NCBI RefSeq assembly: GCF_014930365.1
Contig: NZ_JABXWI010000002.1
Span: 791,841-855,840, forward strand
DNA from: Streptomyces caniscabiei
GTDB lineage: Bacteria > Actinomycetota > Actinomycetes > Streptomycetales > Streptomycetaceae
Direction: 5' to 3'
Length of the DNA: 64,000 bases
In this document: positions 49,337-58,239 of the stretch, piece after piece
Position numbering within the stretch: the stretch's first letter is position 1
Layout of the letters: every line of letters starts with the position of its first letter
Made by a program: the position numbers and the translations under genes
Notes under the pieces: generated by a model
What the model was told of the DNA's origin: nothing
The model's input: the letters and a program-made list of their open reading frames with translations, nothing else
The model's database searches: none

Positions 49337-50182
49337 TCAGGCGCCGCCCGCCAGCAGTCCCGCCACCCGGCGGGCCGTGGCCGCGTCCCGGGCCGCGGTG
49401 AACGGCAGGGTGTTGCCGCCGGTGATGCGGAACGGCTCGCCGGACAGGGTCAGGTGGGCGCCGCCGGCCTCCTCGACCAGCAGGAGGCCGGCCGCGTGGT
49501 CCCAGGCCGCTTCCCAGCTGAAGGCGACCGCGTCCAAGTGGCCCCTGGCGATGGCGAGATACTCGAGGCCCGCCGAGCCGCAGGCGCGCGGGGACACCCC
49601 GTCGGTCCAGAGGCCGAGCAGGGCCCGCTTCTGCTCCTCGGTGGTGTAGTCCGGGTGGGAGGTCGCTATGTCGAGGTCGCGGCCCGGATCGGGCGACCCG
49701 GCGCGCAGGGGCTCGCCGTCGAGCGTGGCCCCCCGGCCGCGGACCGCCACGGCGAGCCGGTCCAGGGCGGGCGCGTACGTCCAGGAGGCGAGCAGGACGC
49801 CGCCTCGGGCGAGGGCGACGAGGGTGCAGAAGCCGGGCTCGCCGCGCACGAACTGCCGGGTGCCGTCCACCGGGTCGACGATCCAGACCGGCGCCTCGCC
49901 CTGGAGCGCCTCGTACGACGCGGGGTCGGCGTGCACCGCCTCCTCGCCGACCACGACCGACCCGGGCAGCAGCGCGGGGAGCGCCTCGGTGAGATACAGC
50001 TCGGCCTTGCGGTCGGCGTCGGTCACCAGGTCGTGCGGGCCGCTCTTCTGGTCGACCTCGTGCGCGGCGAGCTGCCGGAAGCGCGGCATGATCTCGGTGG
50101 CGGCGGCCTTGCGGATCGCTTCCTCGACGTCCGAGACGTGCCGGGCGAGAAACTCGTCGATGGTTTCGTTGTCTTCGATCAT
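49337..50182 (-). CDS. Inositol-monophosphatase-family phosphatase
   Basis: This is a 281-residue Li+-sensitive-type Mg2+ phosphatase. The three metal motifs are SVVVGEEAVH (Glu), VWIVDPVDGTRQFVRGEPGF (DPxDGT) and FSWEAAWDHAAGLLLVEEAGG (WDxAAG). KSGPHDLVTDADRKAE precedes them. The family includes inositol-1-phosphatase, histidinol phosphatase and PAP phosphatase, and specificity is not readable here. Start: ATG 50182 begins the fold. GGAGG lies only one base upstream, so a GTG 12 codons earlier remains possible. It lies 100 bp downstream of the gamma-glutamyltransferase gene on the same strand. Confidence 0.86.
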   Translation of the reverse strand: MIEDNETIDEFLARHVSDVEEAIRKAAATEIMPRFRQLAAHEVDQKSGPHDLVTDADRKAELYLTEALPALLPGSVVVGEEAVHADPASYEALQGEAPVWIVDPVDGTRQFVRGEPGFCTLVALARGGVLLASWTYAPALDRLAVAVRGRGATLDGEPLRAGSPDPGRDLDIATSHPDYTTEEQKRALLGLWTDGVSPRACGSAGLEYLAIARGHLDAVAFSWEAAWDHAAGLLLVEEAGGAHLTLSGEPFRITGGNTLPFTAARDAATARRVAGLLAGGA

Positions 50183-50296
50183 GCCTCCATGACAGCACGC
50201 GGCACTGACAATCCCCACCCGTTCGGTGTATTCGGGAGGGAATCGCCGTGAACTCCAGGTGCCGGGGCCCCGGCCGCGCTCAGCACCTGGCCCCGC

Positions 50297-52162
50297 TCAG
50301 CGCCCGACCGCGTAACCCTGCATGCCGCGCGGATTCGCCGCCGCCGACAGCACCCCCGTCCGCGGGTCGCGCGCGACCGCGCACAGCCGGCCCTCGGACC
50401 AGTCCTCGCCGACGACGACGTCATGGCCGCGCCGGCGCAGTTCCTCGACGACCCGCGGCGGCGTCCGGGACTCGACGGTGACGCTTCCCGGGCGCATGCC
50501 GCGCGGGTAGAAGGAGCCGGGGAAGCTGTCGTTGTGCCAGTTGGGGGCGTCGATCGCGCCCTGGAGGTCGAGCCCGCCGCGCACCCGCGGGCGGAGGGCG
50601 ACGGCGAGGAAGAAGTGCAGCTGCCACTGGTCCTGCTGATCGCCGCCGGGCGTGCCGAAGGCCATGACGGGCACCCCGTCGCGCAGCGCGAGCGACGGGG
50701 TGAGCGTGGTGCGCGGACGGCGGCCCGGGGTGAGCGTGTTGGGCAGGCCCTCGTCCAGCCAGGCCATCTGCAGCCGGGTGCCGAGCGGGAAGCCCAGCTC
50801 GGGCACCACCGGGTTGGACTGCAGCCAGCCGCCGCTGGGCGTGGCGGCGACCATGTTCCCCCAGCGGTCGACGACGTCGAGGTGGCAGGTGTCGCCCCGG
50901 GTGGCGCCGTCCGCCGCGACCTCCGGCTCCCCCGGCACCGGCGACCGGGGGCTCTTCGCCACGGTGGGTTCGCCGGACCCTCCCGGCCTCTTCGCGACCG
51001 TGGGCTCGCCGACCCCCAGCGCGTCGAAGCCCGGTTCGTCGGCGACCACCACGCGCGCGTGCGCGCTCAGCCGTGGGGTCCGGCCGCCCGGCGCGCCCGG
51101 CAGCAGCTCGTGGGAGGCGGTGTCGCCGACGAGCGCCCGCCGCCCGGCGTTGTACTCCTCGGACAGCAGCTCGGCGAGCGGCACGGGCGCCGCGTCCCCG
51201 TACCAGGCCTCCCGGTCCGCCATGGCGAGCTTGCAGCCCTCGACGAGGAGGTGCACGTACTCGGCGGACCCGTACGGGGGCAACTCGGCGGGCAGCAGGG
51301 CCAGTTGCTGGAGGAGGACCGGGCCCTGGCTCCAGGGGCCCGCCTTGCACAGGGTCCAGCCGTTCCAGTCGTACGTCGCCGGTGCCTCGTAGGTCGCGGA
51401 CCAGGCGGCGAGGTCGGCCAGGGTGAGTGTGCCGGTGTGCCGTTCGCCGCTGGTGTCCAGGGTGGGCCGGCCCGCCTGCCGGACGAGGGCCTCGGCGACG
51501 AAGCCGGAGCGCCACACCGCGCGCGCCGCCTCGATCCGGGCCTCCCGGCCCCCGGCCCCCTCGACCTCGGCGAGCAGCCGCCGCCAGGTCGCGGCCAGGG
51601 CCGGGTTGCGCAGCAGCTCGCCGGGCCGGGGCGCCCGCCCGTCCGGCAGGTACACCTCCGCCGACGAGAGCCACTCCTTCTCGAAGAGGTCCCGCACGGA
51701 CTCGACGGTCGCCCCCACGTTCTCCACGGGCGCGTGCCCGTCCTCGGCGTACCCGATGGCGTACTTGAGGACGTCGGCCAGGTCCTTGGTGCCGTGATCG
51801 CGCAGGAGGAGCATCCACGCGTCGAACGCGCCCGGTACGGCGGCGGCCAGGGGGCCCGTGCCGGGGACGAGTTCCAGACCCAGCCCCCGGTAGTGCGCGG
51901 CGGACGCCCCGGCGGGCGCCACGCCCTGTCCGCACAGCACCCGGACCTCGCCGCCGGCCGGGGCGAGGAGGATCGGCACCTCGCCCGCCGGGCCGTTGAG
52001 GTGCGGTTCGACGACGTGCAGGACGAAGCCCGCCGCCACGGCCGCGTCGAAGGCGTTGCCGCCGTCCTCCAGGACCGCCATCGCCGACTGCGAGGCCAGC
52101 CAGTGCGTGGAGGACACCATGCCGAAGGTGCCTTGCAGGGTGGGGCGAGTCGTAAATTCCAT
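50297..52162 (-). CDS. Gamma-glutamyltransferase-family N-terminal-nucleophile hydrolase
   Basis: This is a 621-residue protein with the large-subunit pattern MVSSTHWLASQSAMAVLEDGGNAFDAAVAAGFVLHVVEPH (about 15-54). The small-subunit start has the nucleophile Thr425 in RGDTCHLDVVDRWGNMVAATPSGG. Autocleavage before this Thr would give two subunits. PGRRPRTTLTPSLALRDG and GTPGGDQQDQWQLHFFL complete the active-site wall. No signal peptide is seen, so a cytosolic or acylase-like role is possible, since many actinobacterial members are not true glutathione hydrolases. Just before the cleavage site (385-416) sit three GEPTVAK-like repeats. GAGGTCAG lies upstream of ATG 52162. Confidence 0.84.
   Translation of the reverse strand: MEFTTRPTLQGTFGMVSSTHWLASQSAMAVLEDGGNAFDAAVAAGFVLHVVEPHLNGPAGEVPILLAPAGGEVRVLCGQGVAPAGASAAHYRGLGLELVPGTGPLAAAVPGAFDAWMLLLRDHGTKDLADVLKYAIGYAEDGHAPVENVGATVESVRDLFEKEWLSSAEVYLPDGRAPRPGELLRNPALAATWRRLLAEVEGAGGREARIEAARAVWRSGFVAEALVRQAGRPTLDTSGERHTGTLTLADLAAWSATYEAPATYDWNGWTLCKAGPWSQGPVLLQQLALLPAELPPYGSAEYVHLLVEGCKLAMADREAWYGDAAPVPLAELLSEEYNAGRRALVGDTASHELLPGAPGGRTPRLSAHARVVVADEPGFDALGVGEPTVAKRPGGSGEPTVAKSPRSPVPGEPEVAADGATRGDTCHLDVVDRWGNMVAATPSGGWLQSNPVVPELGFPLGTRLQMAWLDEGLPNTLTPGRRPRTTLTPSLALRDGVPVMAFGTPGGDQQDQWQLHFFLAVALRPRVRGGLDLQGAIDAPNWHNDSFPGSFYPRGMRPGSVTVESRTPPRVVEELRRRGHDVVVGEDWSEGRLCAVARDPRTGVLSAAANPRGMQGYAVGR
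50915..51010. repeat. In-frame repeat in the linker before the autocleavage Thr
   Basis: Residues 385-416 of the gamma-glutamyltransferase-like protein contain GEPTVAK, GEPTVAK and GEPEVA separated by short Pro/Gly/Ser spacers. The coding units are near-identical, so this is a recent local expansion at the subunit junction. Confidence 0.65.
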
Positions 52163-52655
52163 ATCTGACCTCGGTGTTCACGTGTGTCGGCCGGCCCAGA
52201 ACGGGCCGCGGGAGAATCTGGGGAGAACGAGCGCGGGGCCATGTCCTCCAGGTAGGACCCGTTGCCCCCTACTTTCCTGGCCGGCTGTCGAGGCCCGAAA
52301 CTGCTGCGCTCGCGGAGTCAACGTGCACAGCGGATCAGCGGCACCCTTCTCACCTGGCGAAATGGGTCTCCTTGGTGGGTACCGAAATCTCCTGGTGCAC
52401 GCTGCCGTCCGTTACACGGACCCGTCGTTCTCGCCGACTCACGACGCCCCCACGATCGCGATCCCGGTACCGCGGGTGGAGAAGCTCGGACGCCAACGGC
52501 GACTTCAGGGGTGAACACATAGAGGGACGGATGTCACGAATGGTGCCGCTGTACGGCTCACTGGAGCGCGCCCGGGGCTGTACGGCACCTGGTCGGAGTG
52601 CCGCACAGCCGCGGTCGGAGCGTCAGGACGGCAGGTGCCCCTGTGGGCTGGTGGT

Positions 52656-52730
52656 GCCGTTACAGCTCTCGATCACGAGCCGGGTGCCGTTGCTCGTGCC
52701 CCCGCCCGAGAGCGTGAGGCACCTGCCGAA
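52656..52730 (-). pseudogene. Possible remnant of a ricin-B/CBM13-type lectin domain
   Basis: On the minus strand this stretch reads FGRCLTLSGGGTSNGTRLVI then ESCNG. It resembles one beta-trefoil repeat of ricin-type lectin domains, where G-K/R-C-L, GG(T)-x-NGT and W/S-x-CNG recur. Those domains usually end secreted Streptomyces glycosidases and proteases. Only about 25 residues are recognisable. The following residues lose the Q-x-W motif and a stop comes soon after. It may be a decayed tail of a deleted gene. Chance similarity cannot be excluded. Confidence 0.4.
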
Positions 52731-52777
52731 GGCTTCAAGAGGGCGCCTGACCGCCTTGGCGTTGCGGGCCGACGACG

Positions 52778-52811
52778 TGCGGTCCCTGCCTCGCACGAGG
52801 CAGGGACCGCA
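52778..52811 (-). terminator. Terminator of the first aldehyde dehydrogenase
   Basis: A perfect 16-bp stem, TGCGGTCCCTGCCTCG and CGAGGCAGGGACCGCA, has a 2-nt loop and lies 25 bp beyond the gene's stop. There is no T-run on the minus strand. Stem strength and position support the call. Confidence 0.75.
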
Positions 52812-52835
52812 CGGTTCTCTCAACGGTTCTGTGGC

Positions 52836-54293
52836 TCACGCCAGGGATATGACAACCGATTTGGTCTTCGTGTACTCCAGGAGTGCCTCCGGGCCGGATT
52901 CCCGTCCGTAGCCTGACTGCTTGACGCCGCCGAAGGGCATGGACGGGTCGAGCATGGCCCAGTCGTTGACCCAGACGATGCCGGCCTGCAGACGTGCGGC
53001 GACACGGTGGGCGCGGGCCAGGTCGGACGTGTGCAGACCGGCGGCCAGCCCGTAGGCCGTGCTGTTCGCCAGTGCGACGGCCTCGTCCTCCGTGTCGAAG
53101 GGCTGGACGGTCAGAACTGGGCCGAAGACCTCCTCCTGCACGGTTCGGGCGTCGTTGTCCAGGCCGGTGATGACCGTGGGCTTGTAGTAGTAGCCGCCGC
53201 CGAGTTCCAGTCGTTCACCGCCGATGACGACCTGGCCGCCGTCCTTTCTGGCGAGTTCCACGTATCTCTCGACGTTCTCCAGGTGCCGTTCACCGGCCAT
53301 CGGGCCGACCACGGTGACCGGGTCGAAGGGGTCGCCGACGGGTACCCCGGGCACGGCCTGCGTGAGGATGCCGACGACCGTGTCGTGCAGGGAGCTGTGG
53401 ACGAGCAGCCTGGGGGCGCCCATGCAGAACTGCCCGGTGTTGTAGACGAATCCCTTGATGACCGCGCCGACCGCCTTCTCCATGTCTGCGTCCTCGAAGA
53501 GGATGTGCGGGGCGTTGCCGCCCAGTTCCATGGTCACGGGCTTGAGCCGTTCACCCGCCGCGGCGGCCACGACACGGCCGATTCCGGTGGAGCCGGTGAA
53601 GGCGATCTTGTCGACGGATGGATGGCGTACCAGGGCCCCGCCCGTGGCGCCTTCCCCGGTGACCACGTTCACCACACCGGCGGGCACCCCGGCATCGGTG
53701 AGGATGTCAGCCATCAGCAGCGCGCTGAGCGGCGTGTCCTCGGCCGGCTTGTGCACCACGGTGTTCCCGGCCGCGAGTGCCGGGGCGAGCTTGGAGGAAC
53801 TCAGGATCAGCGGGAAGTTGAACGGGGTGATCAGCCCGCACACGCCGACGGGATCCCGCTCGGTGTAGGCATGGGCGGGGATCGGGATCTGCCGGGTGGA
53901 CCCGTCCAGGCTCTGTGCCAGCGCGGCGTAGTACTCATAGGTCTCGGCCGCCGTCTCCACGTCCACCGCCCTGCACAGCGTGACCGGTTTGCCGACATCC
54001 AGGCTTTCGACGGCGGCGATCTCGTCGCCCCGCTCACGGATCAGGGCGGCCGCCCGGTTGAGCACACGGGCGCGCTCGCGGGCCGGGGTCCGGGACCACG
54101 GTCCCTCGTCGAACGCCTCGCGGGCGGCGGCCACCGCGGCGTCGAGATCGGTCTCGTCGGCCTCCGCGACCGTGGTGACGACCCGGCCGGTGGACGGGTC
54201 CACGACGTCACGCCGCCCCCCGGACTCCGCCTCCCGCCACGCTCCGGCGATGAACAGCCCGCCCGGTTCGATGTGCGGCCGCTGGACACTCAT
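52836..54293 (-). CDS. NAD(P)-dependent aldehyde dehydrogenase (1)
   Basis: This is a 485-residue aldehyde dehydrogenase. Catalytic Cys290 is in NTGQFCMGAPRL and the general base Glu256 in TMELGGNAP. The cofactor motif is AFTGSTGIGR, the oxyanion Asn is in TPFNFPL, and the C-terminal signature is MPFGGVKQSGYGRE. A short hydrophilic leader precedes the fold. GAGGCGAGCGG precedes ATG 54293. It is of the betaine/benzaldehyde-dehydrogenase size class, but the aldehyde is unknown. A 592-bp non-coding gap separates it from the second dehydrogenase, with a terminator between, so the two are transcribed separately. Confidence 0.9.
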   Translation of the reverse strand: MSVQRPHIEPGGLFIAGAWREAESGGRRDVVDPSTGRVVTTVAEADETDLDAAVAAAREAFDEGPWSRTPARERARVLNRAAALIRERGDEIAAVESLDVGKPVTLCRAVDVETAAETYEYYAALAQSLDGSTRQIPIPAHAYTERDPVGVCGLITPFNFPLILSSSKLAPALAAGNTVVHKPAEDTPLSALLMADILTDAGVPAGVVNVVTGEGATGGALVRHPSVDKIAFTGSTGIGRVVAAAAGERLKPVTMELGGNAPHILFEDADMEKAVGAVIKGFVYNTGQFCMGAPRLLVHSSLHDTVVGILTQAVPGVPVGDPFDPVTVVGPMAGERHLENVERYVELARKDGGQVVIGGERLELGGGYYYKPTVITGLDNDARTVQEEVFGPVLTVQPFDTEDEAVALANSTAYGLAAGLHTSDLARAHRVAARLQAGIVWVNDWAMLDPSMPFGGVKQSGYGRESGPEALLEYTKTKSVVISLA

Positions 54294-54885
54294 GATCCGC
54301 TCGCCTCCTCGGTGCGACCCGCGGCCGTCACCGTGCCGATGCCGGTCGCGCCACTGCGCCCGGCAGGTTTTCGGATGATGGCCGCGCACCGGCCGCCGGA
54401 GAAAGAGGAAGAAGACGCAGCGGAGGAAGTGGAGACGGATGACGTAGGGCGGGCCCGACATTCGGCCTTCAGCGGTCGGTCATTCAGGAGTGGCGGTCTT
54501 TCGGGAGCTGCGGTCTCGGGAGCGGCAGTCTTTCGGGGGTCGGGGCATGCGTCGTCGACGCCCGTCCCGGTGAGCCGCTCGCATCCAGCGCTGCCGACGG
54601 GACCGTTCGGCTTCGTCGACGATGCCGCGGGCGGCGGTCCGCTGATGGGCGTCGCCCCTGGCACCGGGGCGCCAGACAGGTCCGCCTGTGTACGACGCCC
54701 CTACGCGGCGGCGGGGCGGGCGCTCGTCGGCCGCAACCTCTTCACGGTCCACCCGGCGTCCGACCATGTGGCGCCGTCTCGGTGCCGGTCGTCCGACAGT
54801 CGACCGCCGGTTGGTCACCACCCGGCCGTGCCCCGGCCACCGAGGCGGTCCGGGGCACGGCCGGGAGGCGGACAGGAAGTAGTGC
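54294..54885. other. 592-bp gap between the aldehyde dehydrogenase genes
   Basis: No credible gene lies here. The right end is the terminator of the upstream gene. Near 54490-54545 there is a loose repeat of GCGGTCT/GCAGTCT followed by TTCGGG-type bases, for example GGCGGTCTTTCGGGAG and GGCAGTCTTTCGGGGG. The left end carries the start region of the first aldehyde dehydrogenase. Confidence 0.45.
54821..54865 (-). terminator. Terminator of the second aldehyde dehydrogenase
   Basis: A perfect 16-bp stem, CCCGGCCGTGCCCCGG (54821-54836) and its complement (54850-54865), has a 13-nt loop. It lies 20 bp beyond the gene's stop. Confidence 0.78.
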
Positions 54886-56370
54886 TCAGCCGCCCGGCAC
54901 GGTGACGGTGTGCGCCTCGGTGAAGGTGAGCAGTCCGTCCGGGCCCATCTCGCGGCCGATGCCGCTCTGCCGGAAGCCGCCGAACGGGGCCCGGTCGTCG
55001 CACACGACGGCGTTGGCGTGGTTGATCCACGTGGTGCCGGTGCGGAGCCGCTCCGCCAGGACAAAAGCGCGGGCGGGGTCGGCGCTCCACACCGAGGAAC
55101 ACAGCCCCGACCAGTCGTTGTTGAGGTGCTCCACCACGGGATCGAGGTCGTCGAACGGCAGGATCGGCAACGCCGGGCCGAACTGCTCCTCGGTGACGAT
55201 CCGCAGGCCGGGGTCGGGGTCGAGGACGAGCGCCGGTCGCAGGAAGTGGCCACCCGAGGCCGCGACTCCCGCCTCCAGCGTGCCCCGTTCGCGGATCTCG
55301 GCCCCGGCGTCCGCCGCCTCGGCCAGCATGGCGACCACCTTCTCGCGCTGGCCCGCGCTGTTGAGTGGGCCCAGGGTGGAGGCGGGGTCGGAGCCCGGGC
55401 CCACGCGGTGGGCGTCGAGGGCGGAGGTGAGCTTGTCGACGAGTTCGTCGTAGCGCGACCGGTGGACGTACACCCGTTTGACCGCCATGCACACCTGGCC
55501 ACTCGTCAGGAAGGCGCCGTGCGTGAGGCGGCCGATGTGTTCCTCGTCCAGTGTGGCGTCGTCCAGGACGATCGCGGGGTCGTTGCCGCCGAGTTCCAGG
55601 GTGACCGAGGCGAGGCTCTGCGCGGCGGCGGCCATGATGTGCCGGCCGGCGGCGGTACTGCCGGTGAACACGATTTTCCGTACCCTCGGATCGGTGAGCA
55701 GCGGCTCCACCGCCTCGTTGCTTCCGGTCACGACGTTGAGCACGCCGGCCGGGAGTCCCGCGGCGAACAGTTCCAGGGTGCGCACCATCGCCAGCGGCGC
55801 GGTGGGCGGGGGTTTGACCACTGCGGTGTTCCCGGCGAGCAGCGCGTAGGGCAGGCTCGCTCCGAGGATCGCGATCGGCCAGTTGAACGGCACGATGACG
55901 GTGACCACGCCCATGGGCAGCCGGTGGACCGTTGAGTTCAGCGGCGGCCCGTCGAGGTGCCGCACCCTGTCCAGGGTGTCGACCAGGTCGAGCGCCGCCC
56001 GCGTGCGCGCGACGAAGACCCCCATCTCCACCTGGCTCTCGAAGGAGATCTTGCCGTTCTCGCGGGTCATCAGGGCCGCCCGCTCGGCCGCGCTGTCGTC
56101 GAGCAGGCCGAGCGCCGCCTCCATGATCTCCGCCCGCCGCCGGGCGGGCGTGGCGGCCCAGCCGGGGAAGGCGGCGTCGGCGGCGGCGACCGCCGCGCGG
56201 GCCTGCTCCCGGGTCGCCGCGGCGGCGTACCCGACGATCCGGTCCGGGGCGGCGGGATCGTGTACGGCGGTGTGTCCGTCGGTCTCGACGGTCTTGCCGT
56301 CGATGAGCAGCCCGGTCCGCACCGCGGTGGTCTGTGGTTTCTCTGATCTGGTACCGACCTCTTGGGACAT
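54886..56370 (-). CDS. Aldehyde dehydrogenase (2), succinate-semialdehyde/benzaldehyde-type
   Basis: This is a 494-residue aldehyde dehydrogenase. It has Cys294 in TSGQVCMAVKRV, Glu259 in TLELGGNDP, the cofactor loop VFTGSTAAGR, Asn in VPFNWPI and APFGGFRQSGIGRE near the C-terminus. It shares only the family core with its neighbour (different Cys context, CMAVKR versus CMGAPR), so the pair is not a recent duplication. AGGAGAG precedes ATG 56370. The SDR gene lies 146 bp upstream on the same strand. Alcohol oxidation by the SDR followed by aldehyde oxidation here is a plausible two-step route. The substrate is unknown. Confidence 0.9.
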   Translation of the reverse strand: MSQEVGTRSEKPQTTAVRTGLLIDGKTVETDGHTAVHDPAAPDRIVGYAAAATREQARAAVAAADAAFPGWAATPARRRAEIMEAALGLLDDSAAERAALMTRENGKISFESQVEMGVFVARTRAALDLVDTLDRVRHLDGPPLNSTVHRLPMGVVTVIVPFNWPIAILGASLPYALLAGNTAVVKPPPTAPLAMVRTLELFAAGLPAGVLNVVTGSNEAVEPLLTDPRVRKIVFTGSTAAGRHIMAAAAQSLASVTLELGGNDPAIVLDDATLDEEHIGRLTHGAFLTSGQVCMAVKRVYVHRSRYDELVDKLTSALDAHRVGPGSDPASTLGPLNSAGQREKVVAMLAEAADAGAEIRERGTLEAGVAASGGHFLRPALVLDPDPGLRIVTEEQFGPALPILPFDDLDPVVEHLNNDWSGLCSSVWSADPARAFVLAERLRTGTTWINHANAVVCDDRAPFGGFRQSGIGREMGPDGLLTFTEAHTVTVPGG

Positions 56371-56516
56371 GCGGCTCTCCTGGCGGTTGTATGGAGGCGC
56401 GGCCGAGGCGGCCGGCCGCGCCCCGGAGGGATCCGATCAGGCCGTCAGCCCGGCCACGGTCCGGCCGTGGCGCGAGCATCCGGGAGTTCGAGGTGGTGCT
56501 TCGCGTGGCGCACGGG

Positions 56517-57428
56517 TCATACGCCGCCGATGGCTTCGAGGTCGAGGGGCGTGGGCCTGAAGTCCTGCAACTGTTCCGTGTACGCGCCGGCGAACAGTCC
56601 GCTCACCGACTCGGCCGTCCAGCCGCCGGGGCGGAGCTGCTCGGACACCTCGCCGGGGTGCGTCCACAGGGCGATCCGGTCGCCTCCGGCGGCGATGGCC
56701 TGCCCGGTGACATGGCCCGACTCCTTCGAGGCCAGGTACACGATCACCGGGGCGACATCGTCCGGCGAGCCCAGCCCCTGGCGGCGGGCTCCCTCGGGAA
56801 CCGCCTCGCCCGCGTCCACCTTCGCCACCAGGTCACCCAGGCGCGGCATGGTCGCGACCATGCGGGTCAGGGCGGTCGGTACGACGGCGTTGACGGTGAC
56901 GTCGATCTTCCCGAGCTCGGCAGCCCAGGTACGGGTCATCGCGACGATCGCGCCCTTGGCGGCCGAATAGGCGGTCTGGCCGAAGCTCGCGCGCTGGCCC
57001 GCGGGTGAGCCCACGAGGATGAGCCGACCGCCGTCACCCTGCTCACGGAAGCGTGCCGCCGCCGCGCGACCGCAGGTGAACGTGCCCCTCAGATGGCTGG
57101 TGACGACGAGGTCGAAGTCCTCGTCGGTCACGTTGCGCAGGGTCCTGTCCCGCAGCGCGCCGGCGTTGGTGATCATCACGTCGAGGCGGCCGAACTCGGC
57201 GACGGCACGCTCGACCAGGGCGTCGGCGAACTCGGAGCCGCCGACCGCGCCGACATGGGCGACGGCGGCGCCTCCCGCCGCGGTGATCGCGTCGACGGTT
57301 TCCGCGGCCACCTCGGCGTCCAGGTCGTTCACGACGACAGCGGCACCCGCTGCCGCCAGCGCACGGGCGTAGGCCCGCCCCAGGCCACGGCCCGCACCCG
57401 TGACGATGGCGACTCGGCCGTCGAGCAT
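56517..57428 (-). CDS. SDR-family oxidoreductase (hydroxysteroid/3-hydroxyacyl-CoA dehydrogenase-like)
   Basis: This is a 303-residue classical short-chain dehydrogenase. The cofactor motif TGAGRGLGRAYARAL (about 10-24) and the acidic NDLD after beta-2 predict NAD(H). NAGALRD follows. The catalytic Ser is in LVGSPAG and the catalytic Tyr/Lys pair in TAYSAAKGAI. It is longer than the usual 250 residues; the C-terminal approximately 50 residues (LWTHPGEVSEQLRPGGWTAE and on) match the D-3-hydroxyacyl-CoA dehydrogenase part of multifunctional beta-oxidation enzymes. AGGAGGACA precedes ATG 57428. With the acyl-CoA synthetase nearby it may act on a CoA ester rather than a free alcohol. Confidence 0.87.
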   Translation of the reverse strand: MLDGRVAIVTGAGRGLGRAYARALAAAGAAVVVNDLDAEVAAETVDAITAAGGAAVAHVGAVGGSEFADALVERAVAEFGRLDVMITNAGALRDRTLRNVTDEDFDLVVTSHLRGTFTCGRAAAARFREQGDGGRLILVGSPAGQRASFGQTAYSAAKGAIVAMTRTWAAELGKIDVTVNAVVPTALTRMVATMPRLGDLVAKVDAGEAVPEGARRQGLGSPDDVAPVIVYLASKESGHVTGQAIAAGGDRIALWTHPGEVSEQLRPGGWTAESVSGLFAGAYTEQLQDFRPTPLDLEAIGGV

Positions 57429-57571
57429 GTTGTCCTCCTGAGCAGGGAGTCGTAGGTGTTCTCCCGAGCGTAGGTACGCTCCGGTCCTCGAAGGATCTGC
57501 CCGATGACTGTTTCGGCGGCCGTCCTGTGTCCTGCCGGGACCGGGACATGTGTCGCGGTCGAAGGCGTCGC

Positions 57572-58213
57572 TCAGCCGCGCGGCTGTACCAGTCCCTGCC
57601 GTACGGCGAACAGCGCCGCCTGGGTCCGTGACGTGAGGCGCAGCTTGCGCAGCACGTTGCTCACATGCGTGCGGGCCGTGCGCTCGCTGATCACCAGTTC
57701 GTCGGCGATCTGCTGGTTGGACCGTCCCTCGGCGACGAGGACGAGGACATCACGCTCGCGGGTGGTGAGCGCACCGAGCCCGGTCGGCGGCGCCACGATC
57801 TCCTGGGTGAGCCCTCGGGCGACCGCGGGGTCGAGGAAGACCTCTCCGCGTGCCGCCGCGCGGATCGCGGAGACCACCTCGCCGGCCTCCGCGTCCTTGA
57901 GCAGGTACCCCGCGGCCCCCTGGGCGAGGGCGGCGTGGACGCGCTCCATCTCGCCGAAGCTGGTGAGCACCACGACCCGTACCCCGGGGTGGTGTTCCCT
58001 GATCAGCCCGATCGCGGTGGGGCCGTCCATCCTGGGCATGAGCAGGTCGATCAGCACCACGTCCGGCAGCTCGCCGTGGGCCGCCATCGCGTCCAGCCGG
58101 GCGAGCGCCTCCTGCCCGTCGGCCGCCTCCGCGGCGACCTCCATGTCGCCCAGGACTTCCAGGTAGGCGCGGATGCCACGGCGTACGACGGCGTGGTCGT
58201 CCACGATCAGCAC
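57572..58213 (-). CDS. NarL/LuxR-type response regulator
   Basis: This is an approximately 213-residue response regulator. The receiver domain starts at VLIVDDHAVVRRGI (acid pair, residues 5-6), has phospho-acceptor Asp56 in VVLIDLLMPRMDGP, Thr/Ser in VVVLTSF and Lys in GYLLKDA. The LuxR-type helix-turn-helix is LTTRERDVLVLVAEGRSNQQIADELVISERTARTHVSNVLRKL. The start is uncertain. GTG 58211-58213 opens the receiver strand directly. A CTG at 58241-58243 overlaps the kinase stop (CTGA) and would add ten residues. Either way it is coupled to the upstream sensor kinase. It probably controls the nearby dehydrogenase genes, which is inference. Confidence 0.87.
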   Translation of the reverse strand: MLIVDDHAVVRRGIRAYLEVLGDMEVAAEAADGQEALARLDAMAAHGELPDVVLIDLLMPRMDGPTAIGLIREHHPGVRVVVLTSFGEMERVHAALAQGAAGYLLKDAEAGEVVSAIRAAARGEVFLDPAVARGLTQEIVAPPTGLGALTTRERDVLVLVAEGRSNQQIADELVISERTARTHVSNVLRKLRLTSRTQAALFAVRQGLVQPRG

Positions 58214-58239
58214 CCGGGTGGGCCGGCGCTCCCCGCTGC

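Larger units (their letters stand above)
52163..52835. other. 673-bp gap with no intact gene
   Basis: The left end holds the leader of the gamma-glutamyltransferase gene, which is somewhat AT-richer around 52160-52170 and 52330-52400. The right end holds the aldehyde dehydrogenase terminator and a lectin-like coding remnant (both listed separately). The other short frames show no gene-like codon use, start signals or motifs. Confidence 0.5.

Noticed and set aside
54290..54664. Minus-strand frame between the aldehyde dehydrogenases
   Set aside because: The product is a low-complexity Pro/Ala/Ser/Arg sequence with no start signal and overlaps the known start of the dehydrogenase.
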